The notes under the pieces were generated by a model, which was given only the letters and a program-made list of their open reading frames with translations, made no database searches and was not told the DNA's origin. From the NCBI RefSeq assembly GCF_018143015.1, contig NC_054755.1:7805124-7869123 (forward strand): DNA of 64,000 bases. Direction: 5' to 3'. This document shows positions 1 to 18,515 of this stretch, piece after piece. The number at the start of each line of letters is the position of its first letter. Within the stretch, counting starts at the first letter, position 1. The translations under genes were made by a program, and so were the position numbers. Origin of the DNA: Lytechinus variegatus (taxonomy: Eukaryota > Echinodermata > Echinoidea > Temnopleuroida > Toxopneustidae).

Positions 1-651
1 AAAGTAATGAAAGCTAGTCGTTCTGCTGTACTGTGTAACCATCGATTTCTTATCATTCCTTAATGGATTTACTTGTATTTATAAGTTCTCATTCTGGAGC
101 ATGTCGTATATTAGGGGGCTCATCCTGTATAATGTTCCGTGTTTCGTCGGCATGAACAAATACTTTTCATGAATTATTGATGAGCTGCACATCCTCCTGG
201 TATGCCCGGAGTTCGTTTGGAATCGGTCGATCACTCGCTTATATTCCAGGTCATCTACAATTTATACCTATAACACGTCATTTTCAAAATCTGCCTTATC
301 GTCTAACCAGAACCACCGAAGCGTCATATTGACCCAACTAAACCACAGACATGACGGAAGTTACCAATAACGTCAGTCTTTTTGAAGATCGACTTTAAAA
401 CCCCGGGTTGCAGACGTCCGACAGGTATGACTATCCTTCTCTGCTATGTGGCATTTAGTACTTTGTTCAATCATCGGCATACCTACACAACTTAAGATAT
501 ATATTATAACTGGATAAAAGTTTGTAACATAATGGCGAAGATATTATTTTGATAACTTTCTTTATGACGTAATTCCTTCACCATTGTACATCCGTCCATT
601 CATCCTTTTAAGCATTCACTAAGTAATTCGAGTGTTTATTCAATTGAAATT
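1..651. other. No gene or clear repeat seen
   Basis: No exon-like segment or element with recognisable ends was found. If the GH31 gene continues leftward, this is its intron. Confidence 0.5.
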
Positions 652-858
652 GATCCGCAATGTGCTGCACTCAACCCAGGTGAGGTAAATGGGTACCTGG
701 CAGGAATTTATTCTTTGAAACGCAGCGCGCGTAACAGCCGCACTGCTAAAGCCAGGGTAATTATGCTGCATACTGTAGAGCGCTTAGAGACTTCTGACAA
801 AGTAAGTATTAAGCGCTATATAAGCAAGTATAGTTATTGTTATTATTATTTATTCAGT
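652..858 (+). mobile_element. SINE copy, 5' truncated (tRNA head missing)
   Basis: The body matches the SINE copies at 15756 and 39721: TGCTGCACTCAACCCAGGTG, then a GGTACC-containing stretch, and the 3' end GCGCTATATAA followed by TTATT repeats. The tRNA-like promoter part is absent, as expected for an incomplete reverse-transcribed copy. Confidence 0.75.
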
Positions 859-919
859 CATTTAACCACTCAGTTATTGCGTTACTTCCATTCGTTTTTC
901 TTGAAAGTGACGCAACAAT

Positions 920-1460
920 AGGTGGGTCTTCATCAGCTCGAGCTTGAAGAATAGCGGGCTAATGTGGGATCAGAGAAATAAGCCCGAAGTCAGTGGGAGT
1001 GTGCGATCCCGTCTTCACCAGCTCGAGCTCGAGTTTAAGCCCGAAACTGGAGCATGCGCGCTTCAAAGGAACAAGCGCGCGGTTTTTAAATTTTACCGCG
1101 CCAACATTCGGACCGTCTGCGTACGTACACAGTACGTGTGCGTACACCTTTGGCGTACACGTACACGTGTGTTTTGTTGTTGTAAGAGCGGAAATTGATT
1201 GTTGCAGTGCATGGTGGGATCGATAAACCCGAAATTTGAGCTCGAGCTGGTGAAGACGCGAAAAGAATAGCGCGCTATTTTGCGAATTAGCTCGCTATTC
1301 TGAAAATAAGTCCAAGATTTCGGTGGTTTATTTTTCGATCAGAATAGCGCGCTATTTCCGTCTTCATTGCAAAATTAGCTCGCTATTCTCTGATCGGGCT
1401 AATTCACTGGATCAGGAATAGCGCGCTATTCTTCAAGCTCGAGCTGGTGAAGACGCACCT
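920..1460. mobile_element. Palindromic MITE, 541 bp, in GH31 intron
   Basis: Terminal inverted repeats read AGGTGGGTCTTCATCAGCTC on the left and AGGTGCGTCTTCACCAGCTC on the right arm. Both continue with GAGCTTGAAGAATAGC. AAT flanks both sides, suggesting a 3-bp target duplication as in PIF/Harbinger elements. The interior has further AATAGCGCGCTATT palindromes. It lies 46 bases beyond the exon-7 donor. Confidence 0.75.
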
Positions 1461-1506
1461 AATGGGGAAAGGCATACATGATAAATTCCTTGAAGTAGTT
1501 ACTTAC

Positions 1507-8286
<6,780 letters not shown>

Positions 8287-8917
8287 CACCCTCTCAAGAA
8301 GCACTAGATTTAGAACGAGGTTAATTTGCGAATACTAATGTATAGTCAGTCGGCATGCAAAGACGGAATGGATTCGTGTATTACGCTGACTAAAATTTGA
8401 CGACAGAACGCATTTGAATCGGCGTACACTGATTAATCGCAGATTTTACCAAACAAGTAGTTGTATAACTCCAGAGGTCCGGTGCCGCCACTGGTTGTTA
8501 TGTTTATGACTGTGTTTAAACGGCGAATCTAAGTTTATAGTACGGTAATTACAGTGGACAAACAGATAACTATTTTTTACTTTGCACATTGCCCTAGCAC
8601 TGCCTAGCGAACATGGCGTATGTCAATAACCGCCAATACCATATCTCCTTCTCGTAAGAGAGCACGTTCCATCTGAAAGAAGGCAGCAGTCGGTGTATTG
8701 ATAAACGAGAATATTTTTTTTTTCTACTGTAAGATGATTTGTATATGTATGAAGCAAACCGAACATAAATAGACCATACGATTGTATATGTCCGATACCG
8801 TATAATCAGATTTACACGAACGTTTTGAACTTTTAAATGAATCAAATCACATTCCCTTGATTATATATTTATTTTGGATTTCTTTTATTTCTGTAGAATT
8901 TCCAATATCTTTGCTCA

Positions 8918-10350
8918 CCTTGTAAGGTGCCATGGTATTACTATGTTATTACTATAGTACGACCATAGTACTATCACAGAAGTACCGTACGGAATAGGAA
9001 AATAATATTTGAAAATACAGAAGTACAATAATGTACCATAGTATCCCATGAATGTACCATAGATGTGACGGTATTACAATGAAATTACAACATTTGTTAT
9101 AATATGGTTGATGTTGATATTCTGAGCAGAGTGCCATCTTCACACATGATACTTCCATGGTACTCCATATCACTTTCATGCTTCTCTGCGATACCTTCAT
9201 AGTACCCAATGGTACCTTAGTTCTCTTGGACACTTTCATTGCACTTCGTGGTACTTTCACAGTTCTCCATGGTATATGGCTGACTGCCATATGGTATTGC
9301 TATCGTAATACCCTATTACTACCATAACCTTGCAAAGCATGTTTATGGAACTTGAAACAATGGATCAATAATGACGCAATTGTTTGCATACATGATCTGT
9401 TATCATATTTTGACGATGATACATATAGATTGAAGATTATACATATAGATTGAAGATTATCCTGGAGAAACATTTTGTATTACGGAATCAAAATTTGCTA
9501 AACGTTTTGAATATGGCTGTACCTTTATAAAAAAAAGTACAATTTTTTTTACCATAGTACTTTTTCATAGCATGGTAAATTGACAGATAAAGGCAGTACC
9601 TCTACCATGGATTTACCATAGTAAATACCATAATATTACCATAGTATGGTTGTACCTTTCATTACCATGGTCTTAGTATGGTATCCCTTGATCTGGACCT
9701 CACTGATGAATATTCATTACAACAATAAATGACCACACTTTTTAGCTAATATAGCTATAACAATGAATGTGTTTATGTTTATGCAATGATTCCACCATGA
9801 GAAAAATCAGAAGAAATTGTGGTTTATATACATATATAATATTATTCATAATCATGACATCTAACTTTGGAGGAATGTTTTAGGGATAAATATGAAAAAT
9901 TGTTAACCATAATTTGTCAAGTTTTTGTGAACTTGCTCAATATATAAATTTTAGAAGTCAATGACAGGCCTCTGTGGATAGGCGTATGATAGGATTGGGA
10001 TTCAGCATTAGAATGTATGATTTTAGGATAGGATAAGATTACATGGCTCGGAGTATGAAATTATAAAAATGTGCTTCAATGATCTTGACACTAATTATTA
10101 TTTTTTAATGAACCCACACGGGGCCCATATGGGACCCAGATGGCCAACCCACGCGGTTCGTGAAAGAATATGGTGCTCATGACATGGAAGTACCATCGTA
10201 TTAAATGGTACAACCATGGTAATACTATGGTACAACCATGGTCATACAATGGTATTTTACCATGGTAAATCCATGGTAAATGTGCTGCCTTTATCTGTCA
10301 ATTTACCATATTATCTTAATACTATGGTATTACGATTGTAAAATACTATG
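8918..10350. repeat. ACCATGGTA-rich palindromic repeat region
   Basis: Dozens of ACCATGG, ACCATAG and TACTATGG words occur. The segments 9545-9690 and 10180-10350 are inverted copies of each other (both contain GACAGATAAAGGCAG next to the ACCATGG words). The outer part 8918-9310 is built of the same words. This looks like a foldback element or cluster; exact ends and target duplication were not found. Confidence 0.6.
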
Positions 10351-10359
10351 GTAAAATCA

Positions 10360-12600
10360 TTTAATATGCGTTTATTTTTACTTCTACTCATTCTCGTTCA
10401 TATAATCATCTTTCTCTCTTTCACTCCTTTCCCCCTCTGATATATCAGTGTTATTCTTGTTTGAATCGTACTCGTTCTTGTTGACTGCTAATGAGATTAT
10501 CTTGACCTTAAAATTATTGTTAAAGCTTTGTCACTAAAGGTACGGTGTGATTTTGTTGAACATGTTGAAATACGGTGTCGAGGGAGCTATGATTTTTCTT
10601 AAGAGGGGGGTGGTGGATTTTTTTTCATGAGATAACCAGACCATCTAGTTTTCATCCAAAAAATGGTGAGTGCCCATATTCATGCAGCATTGTCTCTTTA
10701 CTACAGTTCGTAAAACACTGTTCCTATCTAATCAGAAATTCGTAATATATTTTCATATACCGTACATACATACACACCGTCTTTGTGTTTTAGCGTGGTA
10801 TCTTCGTATTACAATGTCAGGCTACCTAGCGTCATCACTTTAGGTGGGTGCTTTGACGCCCTTTGATTTGAATTCAGATCAAAGCAAAGCAAATTATTTC
10901 AGATTATACACGTAATATGATAACGAGATAAGACAGTGATAGGCGGTCAGAATACTTTGCGTGAGGTGCAGATTTTCCTTGACGTTGATCCCGCTTATTA
11001 ATGCACTCAAAACCTAATCAAAATCAATCTTTGTAACCAACTGGTATCTACACACGATATGTCACGCATCGTCGTTTTTTCTGAATCTTCTTGGGCGCAC
11101 CACTCACAGTCAAGATATCCAAGGATTGTGTCAACATTTTTTTTTCAAGTAGAGCATCTAACAATACATCAGCGATGAATAAACAACAAAATGAGTACAA
11201 GATACAAATCAGCTTTTATTTGTACAACAGAAATGAGAAATTGATCAGCGATATTGCAGTACAGGGTGCTTTTTTCATTTCATGTTGGTAATATAAACTG
11301 CAGTTGTACATTAGGTGCTTGATTTCACGGGCGGTATCATATTATTTTTAGGGGGTAAGAAGACTTTAAGTTAGAGGGATAGTGCAAATGTCCACGACCA
11401 TACCTTTTCACTCCTGCTACTGGGGCGTCGATCCTGGGGTCAGGGGCGGGGCGATACTCTCCCCGATACTCCCGCGGAAATCACTTTGACAACTCGAAAA
11501 ATGCATAATTTTCAATGCAAAAATATGTTGTAAATGGCATTGGAAATCACTTTAAAAAGCTAAACTTAAGTTGGCATACAAGAACTATCAAATATACAAC
11601 ATTATGATTTTGGGGTATGCTTCGCGTCCAAAATTGTAGATTTTTATATGAGACAATTTTCACGTTTGCTCCCAAATCCCAAAATTGGATCGATGCCCCT
11701 TTCTTGCCCCCTCCCCACCTGTAGCACCACTTTGATTGTTTTCATTGAAATTATTCAAATAATATTGATTGTACAAGGCGGCTTAATTTCTTTTCCTCTT
11801 CTGGTATTTAAAGATATTGAATAGTAAGTAGGACTCATTTACTGATCACAACTCTGCATAGATAGTATTAACGAAAATCGTAAAGAAACTCATAATAATT
11901 CTATCTTACTTCTTTAGGGGACATTTATTCAGTGAATCACCGGAGTAATTGTTTAATTGTTACTTATTTTGCAGTATTTCTTTTTTTCTATTGAATGACT
12001 AGATGCCAAGTACCAGGCTTTAATATTAAATCAAAAACCAGAGCGCAGTACAGACACCAAGACCGATAGTTTACTATAGTTTACTATAGTTTCTATCGAT
12101 CTGTGTTTATCAACATAATTCAGGGATTTCGAGAACATTTAGTGATGAAAAGGATTTCATAAACACGTCTTGAATAGTATTCCAATAAGCATAGGCCGGC
12201 ATGAAAGCATTTCAAGTGAAAGGCTAACTTTTGGTTTCATTAATATTCGCACGAGCCTTGATTTGACTGACGCAAAACGATGTCACATATTAGGGACTTT
12301 TCGATTATAGTTATGTGGCGTAGGTACTTCATATTTAGCTGGTGTCTGGCACTATTTCAACTGTTAGCAGCAACAATGTAAACCAATCAATCGACGTATT
12401 CTTAAGTCAACAGTATCAATACATCAGCCATTCACCGAATGGCGCAAGGCATCAAAAGGAGGCTCGTGCGCAACGCGAATTTGTCCATTTTTATACAGTC
12501 ACACCAACGAGACCGACTCCAAACCGACAGTCTGCTATTTTCAATACCAATAGCTGTCGTAGGTCTGGACTAGAGCTCGCCGATGTGACTGCATCGATAA
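10360..12600. other. No gene seen
   Basis: A/T-rich DNA downstream of the LAMP gene. A pair of GGGGC(G/A)TCGATCC words in opposite orientation (about 11423 and 11690) hints at a decayed repeat. No coding or RNA signature was found. Confidence 0.45.
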
Positions 12601-12608
12601 ACATTCTT

Positions 12609-12775
12609 CTATCTGACGTAGTGTGGCGAACGACGGTATCTGTCGTGTCGCCTACTGCGCATGCGGCTGCAGATACAGCAGGAAACGAAGGCCACCGCAC
12701 TTCCAGCAAGCACGCAACCTACGATGAGTCCAGTTTTGGAATCATGGGGTTCGTCATCCGCCTCGCACTCGTGGT
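12609..12775 (-). CDS. LAMP gene last coding exon: TM helix, tail and stop
   Basis: The exon is 167 bases from acceptor TTTTTTTGCAG to TAG (12611-12609). It holds the fourth LAMP cysteine (HECEADD), the transmembrane helix and the Arg-rich tail. The split Asp codon closes with the previous exon. Confidence 0.9.
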
Positions 12776-15700
12776 CTGCAAAAAAAAAATTGATGTATGA
12801 AAGAAATGAGATTAAAGATGTTTTCAACGACACCCCCACCCCTATGCTTTCTTCAAACCCCTGCCCACCCCGTTCCCTTTCACTTCCTCTTCTACCTTTC
12901 GTACTGCAAACGTTCCTCTACCATACATCGACGGCCTGCTCTCTTTCCCTCAAATTATTTTTTTTCGAATCCCCCCCCCCCCATTTTGACCAAAATGGAC
13001 TGACCAATCATAACAATTTTCGAGCATACATCTGATTATGGTTTCTGGCCCTTAACTTACTATGCACTTAAGATTGCATTTTTGTCCAACTACTTGCATA
13101 GACACTTACATAGGCAGCGGAAGCGGGGGGGACAGGGGGGACGTGTCCCCCCCCTAAATTTGAGGAGGGGGACGGTCCCCCTCTAAATTTGTTGTTGATG
13201 ACCTTTTTTTTTTTTTTTTTTGCTTGTCAATTTATTTTCCTACGTCCCCCTTTTTGGGTTGAAAACCTTTTTTTTTTTTGCTTGTTAAAATTTTTTGGGT
13301 TGTCCCCTCCTAAAATTTGTGGCTTCCGCCGCCAATGGACACTTATTAAAAAAAAATACAGATGAATCAGTGCAGTATATCTGAATCACATGAAGGAATT
13401 GCGCCATCTTTCGCCGGCGATATTGATTCCTCGTATCATGGACCTACATGTATCATGATCATGTACATGTATGTCGCACATGCATTGTATGGATGGCATG
13501 ATTATTATTTTGCTGTTTTTGTTTTGTTGTAGTTTAGTCTAAAGTTTTCATTGTTAAGACCTAAGGCCTTTAGGTAAAAATAGTTACAGCTTGACCATGT
13601 TGACTATAACAAATCTTGATACACTACGATTTTTAGTGTTTTGGGAACTTCAAATAGGCCTAATGACTAAAGGCCCCCTCACACCTAACCGAATTGCCTG
13701 AAATATGCCTTGTGATGGCTGGCGAAAGGCATTTTCTTAGAAATCGTTTTGAATGGTAACTGATAGTTAATAATATTTACCCTTCGTGTTTGGGTTCGTA
13801 CATCTTCTGAACTAACAGCTGCGATTATTCAAATTCGCGCGGAAATTTTGAACATGTTTAAAATTTCCCGACGAATTGAAAAATCGTTGGTCATCTGTTT
13901 GAATTCGCATCTCTTATTTAGTCTGCGGTAATCGTTCGTTCATCGTTCGTGTGTTTTTGTCGCGCATAGTCCCTCTTCGCGCTTTTGCCAAAGTGGACCG
14001 ATCTCGTAAGAACACGTAACGAAGCAACACGATGACACAACGAACAAGATTGCCTGATCTATTCCCTCGTCTTCGTTTCTAATCGCACGCCATATCAAAC
14101 CATTGCTCACTGTTCCTTCGTCTTATTGGGTTATATCAACCCTTCGCTCGCCTTCGGCAGCAATTTTCTCAAAGAGGTGAACCGAAAAATCGATATTCTT
14201 TGCATGTCATATTTATCCTTCGCTTACCGCTCGTTGATAAAATTTGACAATAGTTACTGATCGCATGATTTGACGGAAATTTTCGTTGAATTCGCGTGTA
14301 TTTCGTTCATTTGCCCATTCGTCACCCTTCGTCCGCCTACATTCGGTAAGGTGTGAGGGGGCTTTAACACTACAGCTGAACACGATTGATAGATTATCAT
14401 TACATTGGACTGAACAATCAAGCCAAATTTTCCAATATCGATGTACAAATACTAATTCTCTACATTTTGTTTCAGTTTGATCTATCGATGATATGGTATA
14501 TGGAGGGGGTCTCATTCTCCCATGCAACTCTGGTGTCTTACCTTCACCCGGGTCTTCGCTGGTCGCAAATGGTTGCATTATTTCAACGCCTTCGAAGGTT
14601 AGCGAAACGTCTTCAATCAGAATATGGGACTCACAGCGCACATAGTGACCCAGAGGTGTATGGAACTCTTCATACCCATCCTTTGTTGAATGCACGTCTG
14701 TGGATAAAAAAAGACAAATCACACCTCTAACATCTTGTGTTCTTCTAACATTATTTTCCTAAAAAAGATACATTTGCTCCGAAAAATTTTCAAGGAAAAT
14801 GTTAAGCTCTTCTGTTCCCTTTTCAGTCTTGCAAAGTCGTACGCGGTGACATAACTACGCATGGTTTTATATCTGCATGGCGGACCGAAAATTGCCTCCA
14901 AAACGCGTAACGTCATAATAAGTAATATATACTGGAAATTACAAGGTTAGTAGGTGGTTTCAGACCGCCTCGAAGTTCGTCAGTTCCAGGTATTTTCTGA
15001 TCGGGAAATTTACCCGATCAGAAAATACCAGGTAGTATTGGCAATTGGCACTGGACGAGGCGGTCTGAAACCACCTCTTGTCGGTCGTTGTGCTCAACAT
15101 TACCGTATTTCAGCATTCCATTTACAGGCGCTTTCCGAAAGTTTCAGAATATATTGAAAATGCTCGTTAAATCACAATGGACAAATCAGGGTCCCGTTGT
15201 ACAAAGAGTTACGATTGATCCGATCAATCGTAACTCTATGGAAATCCATCAGTGTCATAATTTTTTCTACAGGAAATTTGCAAAATGTCCTTTGTAATCA
15301 AAGGAGAACACTGCAAATTGTCAAGAAATCAATGAATTTATGGATATGGATTCATAATCTAGATTTTTTTTTTGAACAAACATGCATTTCATATGTTGAC
15401 TTTGCTGGCTTTCCATAGTTGCGATTAATTGGATCAATCGTAACTCTTTGTACAACGGGGCCCAGAAGTGATTGTCGAAAGTTGGTGGACCCGGGGCCGT
15501 TTCATAAAGCTGTTCGTAAGATAAGAGCGACTTTAACTGGTGAACCTTTCTTACGCGCTAAATCATCGCCAATGAATTTACCATTTACCACAAGAAAGGA
15601 TCACCAGTCGTTCTTAAAGTCGCTCTTAACTTACGAACAGCTTTATGAAACACCCACCCGGACAGCATCGTCTTGAGATTCGGACCGGGCATATGTCGTT

Positions 15701-17881
15701 CGTCCAGAGTCCAGAACGACACTACTGTTTTGATTGTCGACAAAGGTTGCTTTATTGTGGAGCGTTGTTGCCCAGTGGATTAGTCTTCGGACTTTGAAAC
15801 AGAGGGTCGTGGGTTCGAATCCCAGCCAGAGCGTAATTTCCTTCAGCAAGAAACTGATCCACAATGTGTTGCACTCAACCCAGGTGAGGTAAATGGGTAC
15901 CGTTAGGAAGTAATTCCTTAAAAAGCTGTGTGCGCTATGAACGCCTATATAGCTTAGCCGGGTAATATAGGAGCGCCTTGAGCACCTAACAAGGTGGATA
16001 TGTGCGCAATATAAATATCCTATATTATTATTATGAAGGGCTTCCTTTACAAAAAGATTCTCTGCGTTATAAAAAGCGTTTGCGAATTTTTGCTAAAATA
16101 CCCTAGTGTAATTACATTGCTGAACACTATTGAAATCATCTTGACACTTTTCGCACATTTTTTTTAACAGGGTGAATCACATTTTTACATACTTTACTAT
16201 TGTGCAAACACTGTATGACACTTATTTATTTACTGCGGGGATATTTTTTTTATATAATTGTAGTATATCAAAATATTTACAGCTGTTGGAAGTGTTTTTG
16301 TTGAAGAGTTCTGTTTCAATTTTCGTCATCATCCATTCCGATTTCGTCTTGTTGAATCCAAACGACAAGGTTACTTCGTGGTCATCGTCGAGATCGTATT
16401 CGAGATGGAAGATAGAGAATGAGGACCCGCATATTGAGCCATCGCTCACGGCGTGCAGTGGAATGAATGTCGAATTCTGAAAGAACGGATAGCATTGGTA
16501 ATGATAGGCCTAATAATAATAACATAGTGATGATATCATCGATGATTATGATCATCATCAAGATTCTTGCCGATGATGATAGTAATGAAAATATCAATGA
16601 CAACAATAATAATAATATTTACAATAATGCAAATATTCATAGCAATAGTAATGATATCAAAACTTTCATGATGCCTAAAGTATGATGATAAGTATTTAAA
16701 ATATGACGACAAAATAAGAAAAGCTTAACTTGAGGTAGTTGGAAAAGAAAAGGATACCTTGGAGAAGATTATGTAGGCCGTTTTCGTCCCAGGTAACCAT
16801 GAAGCTTCCAGAAAAAAGTAATTGTATCATCATGATTATAGATTGATTAGTTATCTTTTCAATAATGCTCATAAACTTAGAGGGTACCCTTTTTCGACAA
16901 CTTTCAATAAGGGTTTGAAAATTGATATTCATGAAACGTTGTGTTTGTGCATGGGAGTGTGTGTGTACAAATACTTCAAGTATGGCAAATGTAAATATCA
17001 AATGTGTGTTCTTATGATATTTGGGTCAAGGTTTTACTCAGCAGTTTCCCTTGTCACACTGAAACCACATACTCACGTCAAATCCATCTTCGTTGAATAC
17101 GATACTGGCATTGAAGGTCATAACCATACATACACTGTCATTGTGCTGCACCGTCCATGAATGCTGATGAAAAAAAAAAGAAATGGAATAGAATAATGAA
17201 GCTTTGATTTTCTAGAATAATGTATCATCAGAAATTGTTAGACAGGTTTTTAAGAAGTAATAAAGGACTAGATCACAAGTTTCACTTTGATATTTGATCC
17301 CTTTCTCCTTGCGAATGATATTGATAAGATTAGCTCACTGGGTACGCTGTTATGCTTTATACTTAAGTTTGACTATGGATTAGGGATTAATAAAAATGAA
17401 ATATTCCTGACGGAAAATGCATAGAAAACTAAAAAAAACTCCTAGAATTTCTTGATTTGTAACATGATATACGAGCAGCTTTCCCATACATGTATGGTAT
17501 TTTATATAAAAAATGCACAAAATCCTAATGTTTTGCTGGTAAGTAATGACTAAATAACAAAATTCAGGAGCGGGTGTGAAATTATTTGTTATTTGATATA
17601 ATGAAGGTACAATAAAAAACAATTTCATTTTTAAAGAGGATAACATTCCATTGATTTGTTTTACTATACAATATGGAGTTATTGCTCGTATACTAAATCA
17701 CAAATGAAAAAAAATATGTGTTAATTTTTTTTGATAATATCAGTCGGATTTTCGTCAAACATTTACCATCATATTTGTCTACTATTTCTGTTTCCTGTAA
17801 CTTTGTCAAAATAAGATTGCAATCCTTTTATTCTTACCGTTTCTTGAATATACAGAAGAACAAGGCAGAATATGAGGCCGC
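12609..17881 (-). CDS. Small LAMP-family type I membrane protein
   Basis: Four firm exons and one tentative signal-peptide exon encode a single lysosome-associated membrane protein (LAMP) luminal domain, one transmembrane helix and an 18-residue cytosolic tail. The four domain cysteines are in family positions: DSVCMV, SICGSS, YVRCES and HECEAD, forming two disulfide loops in known LAMPs. Other family marks are the W-T-V start, an Asn-X-Thr site (FNKTKS), VEIMQPF before the last cysteine, and a Gly-rich helix (GLIVGCVLAGSAVAF). One domain without a mucin hinge resembles LAMP5 or an isolated C-terminal LAMP domain more than LAMP1/2. The tail RMRSRRHDRYRRSPHYVR has no Gly-Tyr-X-X-hydrophobic lysosomal sorting signal. 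The cysteines at the membrane exit (SCCICS) could be palmitoylated. All junction phases agree. The start codon is not located. Introns hold at least five MITEs or SINEs. Confidence 0.85.
13113..13333. mobile_element. Short TIR element with poly-G/poly-T interior
   Basis: The ends GGCAGCGGAAGC and GCTTCCGCCGCC are inverted. The interior has G and C tracts and the phrase TTTTTGCTTGTCAA, which recurs at 21190-21480, 54030-54330, 57960-58030 and 61080-61110. It lies in the last LAMP intron. Confidence 0.55.
13670..14365. mobile_element. MITE, about 695 bp, in last LAMP intron
   Basis: The left end AAAGGCCCCCTCACACC is the inverted match of the right end GGTGTGAGGGGGCTTT, continuing with (A)CCGAAT. 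The interior holds many TTCGTC/ATCGTTCG words. No transposase frame was seen. Confidence 0.7.
14542..14697 (-). CDS. LAMP gene exon: third cysteine loop
   Basis: The exon is 156 bases, acceptor TTATCCACAG, donor GTAAGA. It encodes TPLGHYVRCES and VSLTFEGVEIMQPF, the conserved run before the terminal LAMP cysteine. The Tyr codon is split with the upstream exon. Confidence 0.88.
14953..15075. mobile_element. Near-perfect palindromic MITE, 123 bp
   Basis: Ends GGTGGTTTCAGACCGCCTCG and its inverted copy are identical over 20 bases. The centre has a second palindrome, TATTTTCTGATCGGG facing CCCGATCAGAAAATA. It lies in a LAMP intron. Confidence 0.75.
15189..15463. mobile_element. TIR element (GTTGTACAAAGAGTTACG family)
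   Basis: The left end GGGTCCCGTTGTACAAAGAG faces the right end CTCTTTGTACAACGGGGCCC. The inner part repeats the GATTGATCC/GGATCAATC palindrome. It is non-coding. Confidence 0.7.
15493..15656. mobile_element. TIR element with TTTCATAAAGCTGTTCG ends
   Basis: CCGTTTCATAAAGCTGTTCG on the left faces CGAACAGCTTTATGAAACAC on the right, with AGAGCGACTTTAA facing TTAAAGTCGCTCT inside. It starts 30 bases after the neighbouring element ends. Confidence 0.7.
15756..16033 (+). mobile_element. tRNA-derived SINE, full-length-looking
   Basis: The tRNA-like head has a B-box (GGGTTCGAATCCCAG) and an A-box-like CAGTGGATTAGT. The body has TTGCACTCAACCCAGGTGAG and the tail GCGCAATATAAATA followed by TATTATTATT. 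The same family occurs at 652, 33597 and 39721. Read on the plus strand; it lies in a LAMP intron. Confidence 0.82.
16281..16476 (-). CDS. LAMP gene exon: central domain
   Basis: The exon is 196 bases (65 codons plus 1), acceptor CTTTCAG, donor GTAAAT. It encodes DGSICGSSFSIFHLEYD and VTLSFGFNKTKSEW, the second cysteine and the strands that follow it in LAMP domains. Confidence 0.85.
17077..17163 (-). CDS. LAMP gene exon: domain start
   Basis: The exon has 29 codons, phase 0 at both ends, acceptor TTTTCATCAG, donor GTGAGT. It encodes HSWTVQHNDSVCMVM and ASIVFNEDG, matching the W-x-V ... C opening of LAMP domains. It joins in frame to the exon at 16476. Confidence 0.78.
17838..17881 (-). CDS. 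Candidate LAMP signal-peptide exon
   Basis: A 44-base stretch between TAATTACAG and donor GTAAGA reads GLIFCLVLLYIQET, a hydrophobic run fitting the end of a signal peptide. Its phase-0 end matches the next exon. No in-frame ATG is visible upstream, so the start would lie in a further exon. This is inference from hydrophobicity and phase only. Confidence 0.35.
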
Positions 17882-18023
17882 CTGTAATTACGATAATTAT
17901 GATGAAAATGTAGACACAAGAAAAAAAAATCCAGCGAAAGTCGTTTTAGCATCGAATAAGAGTGACAGGAATTATCATGCAATTAAGCAGTATGATTGCT
18001 AATTTTAATACAGCAACTTGCTA

Positions 18024-18170
18024 CACTCTAAAAAATGAAGTGCTAATTCAGCTCTTAAAGAGCGTGTATAGTGACTGCACTTCGGAGTGCTGTTTTGTCT
18101 AGTTCAAATTTGAACGAGGAAAATCAGCACTCCGAAGGGCAGTCAATACAGGGCAGACAATACAGTAAAT
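18024..18170. mobile_element. Palindromic MITE copy A (CACTCTAAAAAATGAAG family)
   Basis: The first 75 or so bases are essentially identical to 42849-42925, including GCTCTTAAAGAGCGTGTATA. The second arm (AGCACTCCGAAG) is partial and diverged. The element is preceded by TA. Confidence 0.72.
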
Positions 18171-18384
18171 TCGTCTGTCTCAAGTTTGAAGATGCAACGA
18201 GAGCAAAGTTCACCCTTGCTAAAATAGAGCCGTTATTTTGCACGACACAAAAAGTCGAACTCTCCTGTTTCTTTGCCCCGTTAAAAATACAAATGACTTA
18301 TATTTTATCAGTTCGTAATTGAGGGGTAGCGTTTGAAAAATAGTCTGCTTCCCCGTCTATAATATTTGCTTGTGACTTTTGAGA

Positions 18385-18515
18385 CCAGTCTCATTTACTC
18401 TACGGCGACGGCACGGCGAGTCGAAAACAGCCATTTTAATATATTTTTTTTTGTAATAGTTGGTTTGAATAAAAAGGAATAAAAGGCTGTATACAGCAAA
18501 TGTAACTGAGGTATT
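18385..18515. mobile_element. Diverged MITE of the CTCTACGGCG family
   Basis: CTCATTTACTCTACGGCG and CGGCGAGTCGAAAACAGCC recall the palindromic copy at 25424-25593. The right part (CAAATGTAACTGAG) is the decayed second arm. Confidence 0.5.

Noticed and set aside
12342-12800. Plus-strand open frame of 152 codons
   Set aside because: It overlaps the LAMP terminal exon on the opposite strand and shows no domain; the minus strand has TM helix, conserved cysteine and splice acceptor.
15756-15835. tRNA gene
   Set aside because: The A-box and B-box belong to a SINE head followed by SINE body and TTA-rich tail; a complete cloverleaf with anticodon arm does not form convincingly.
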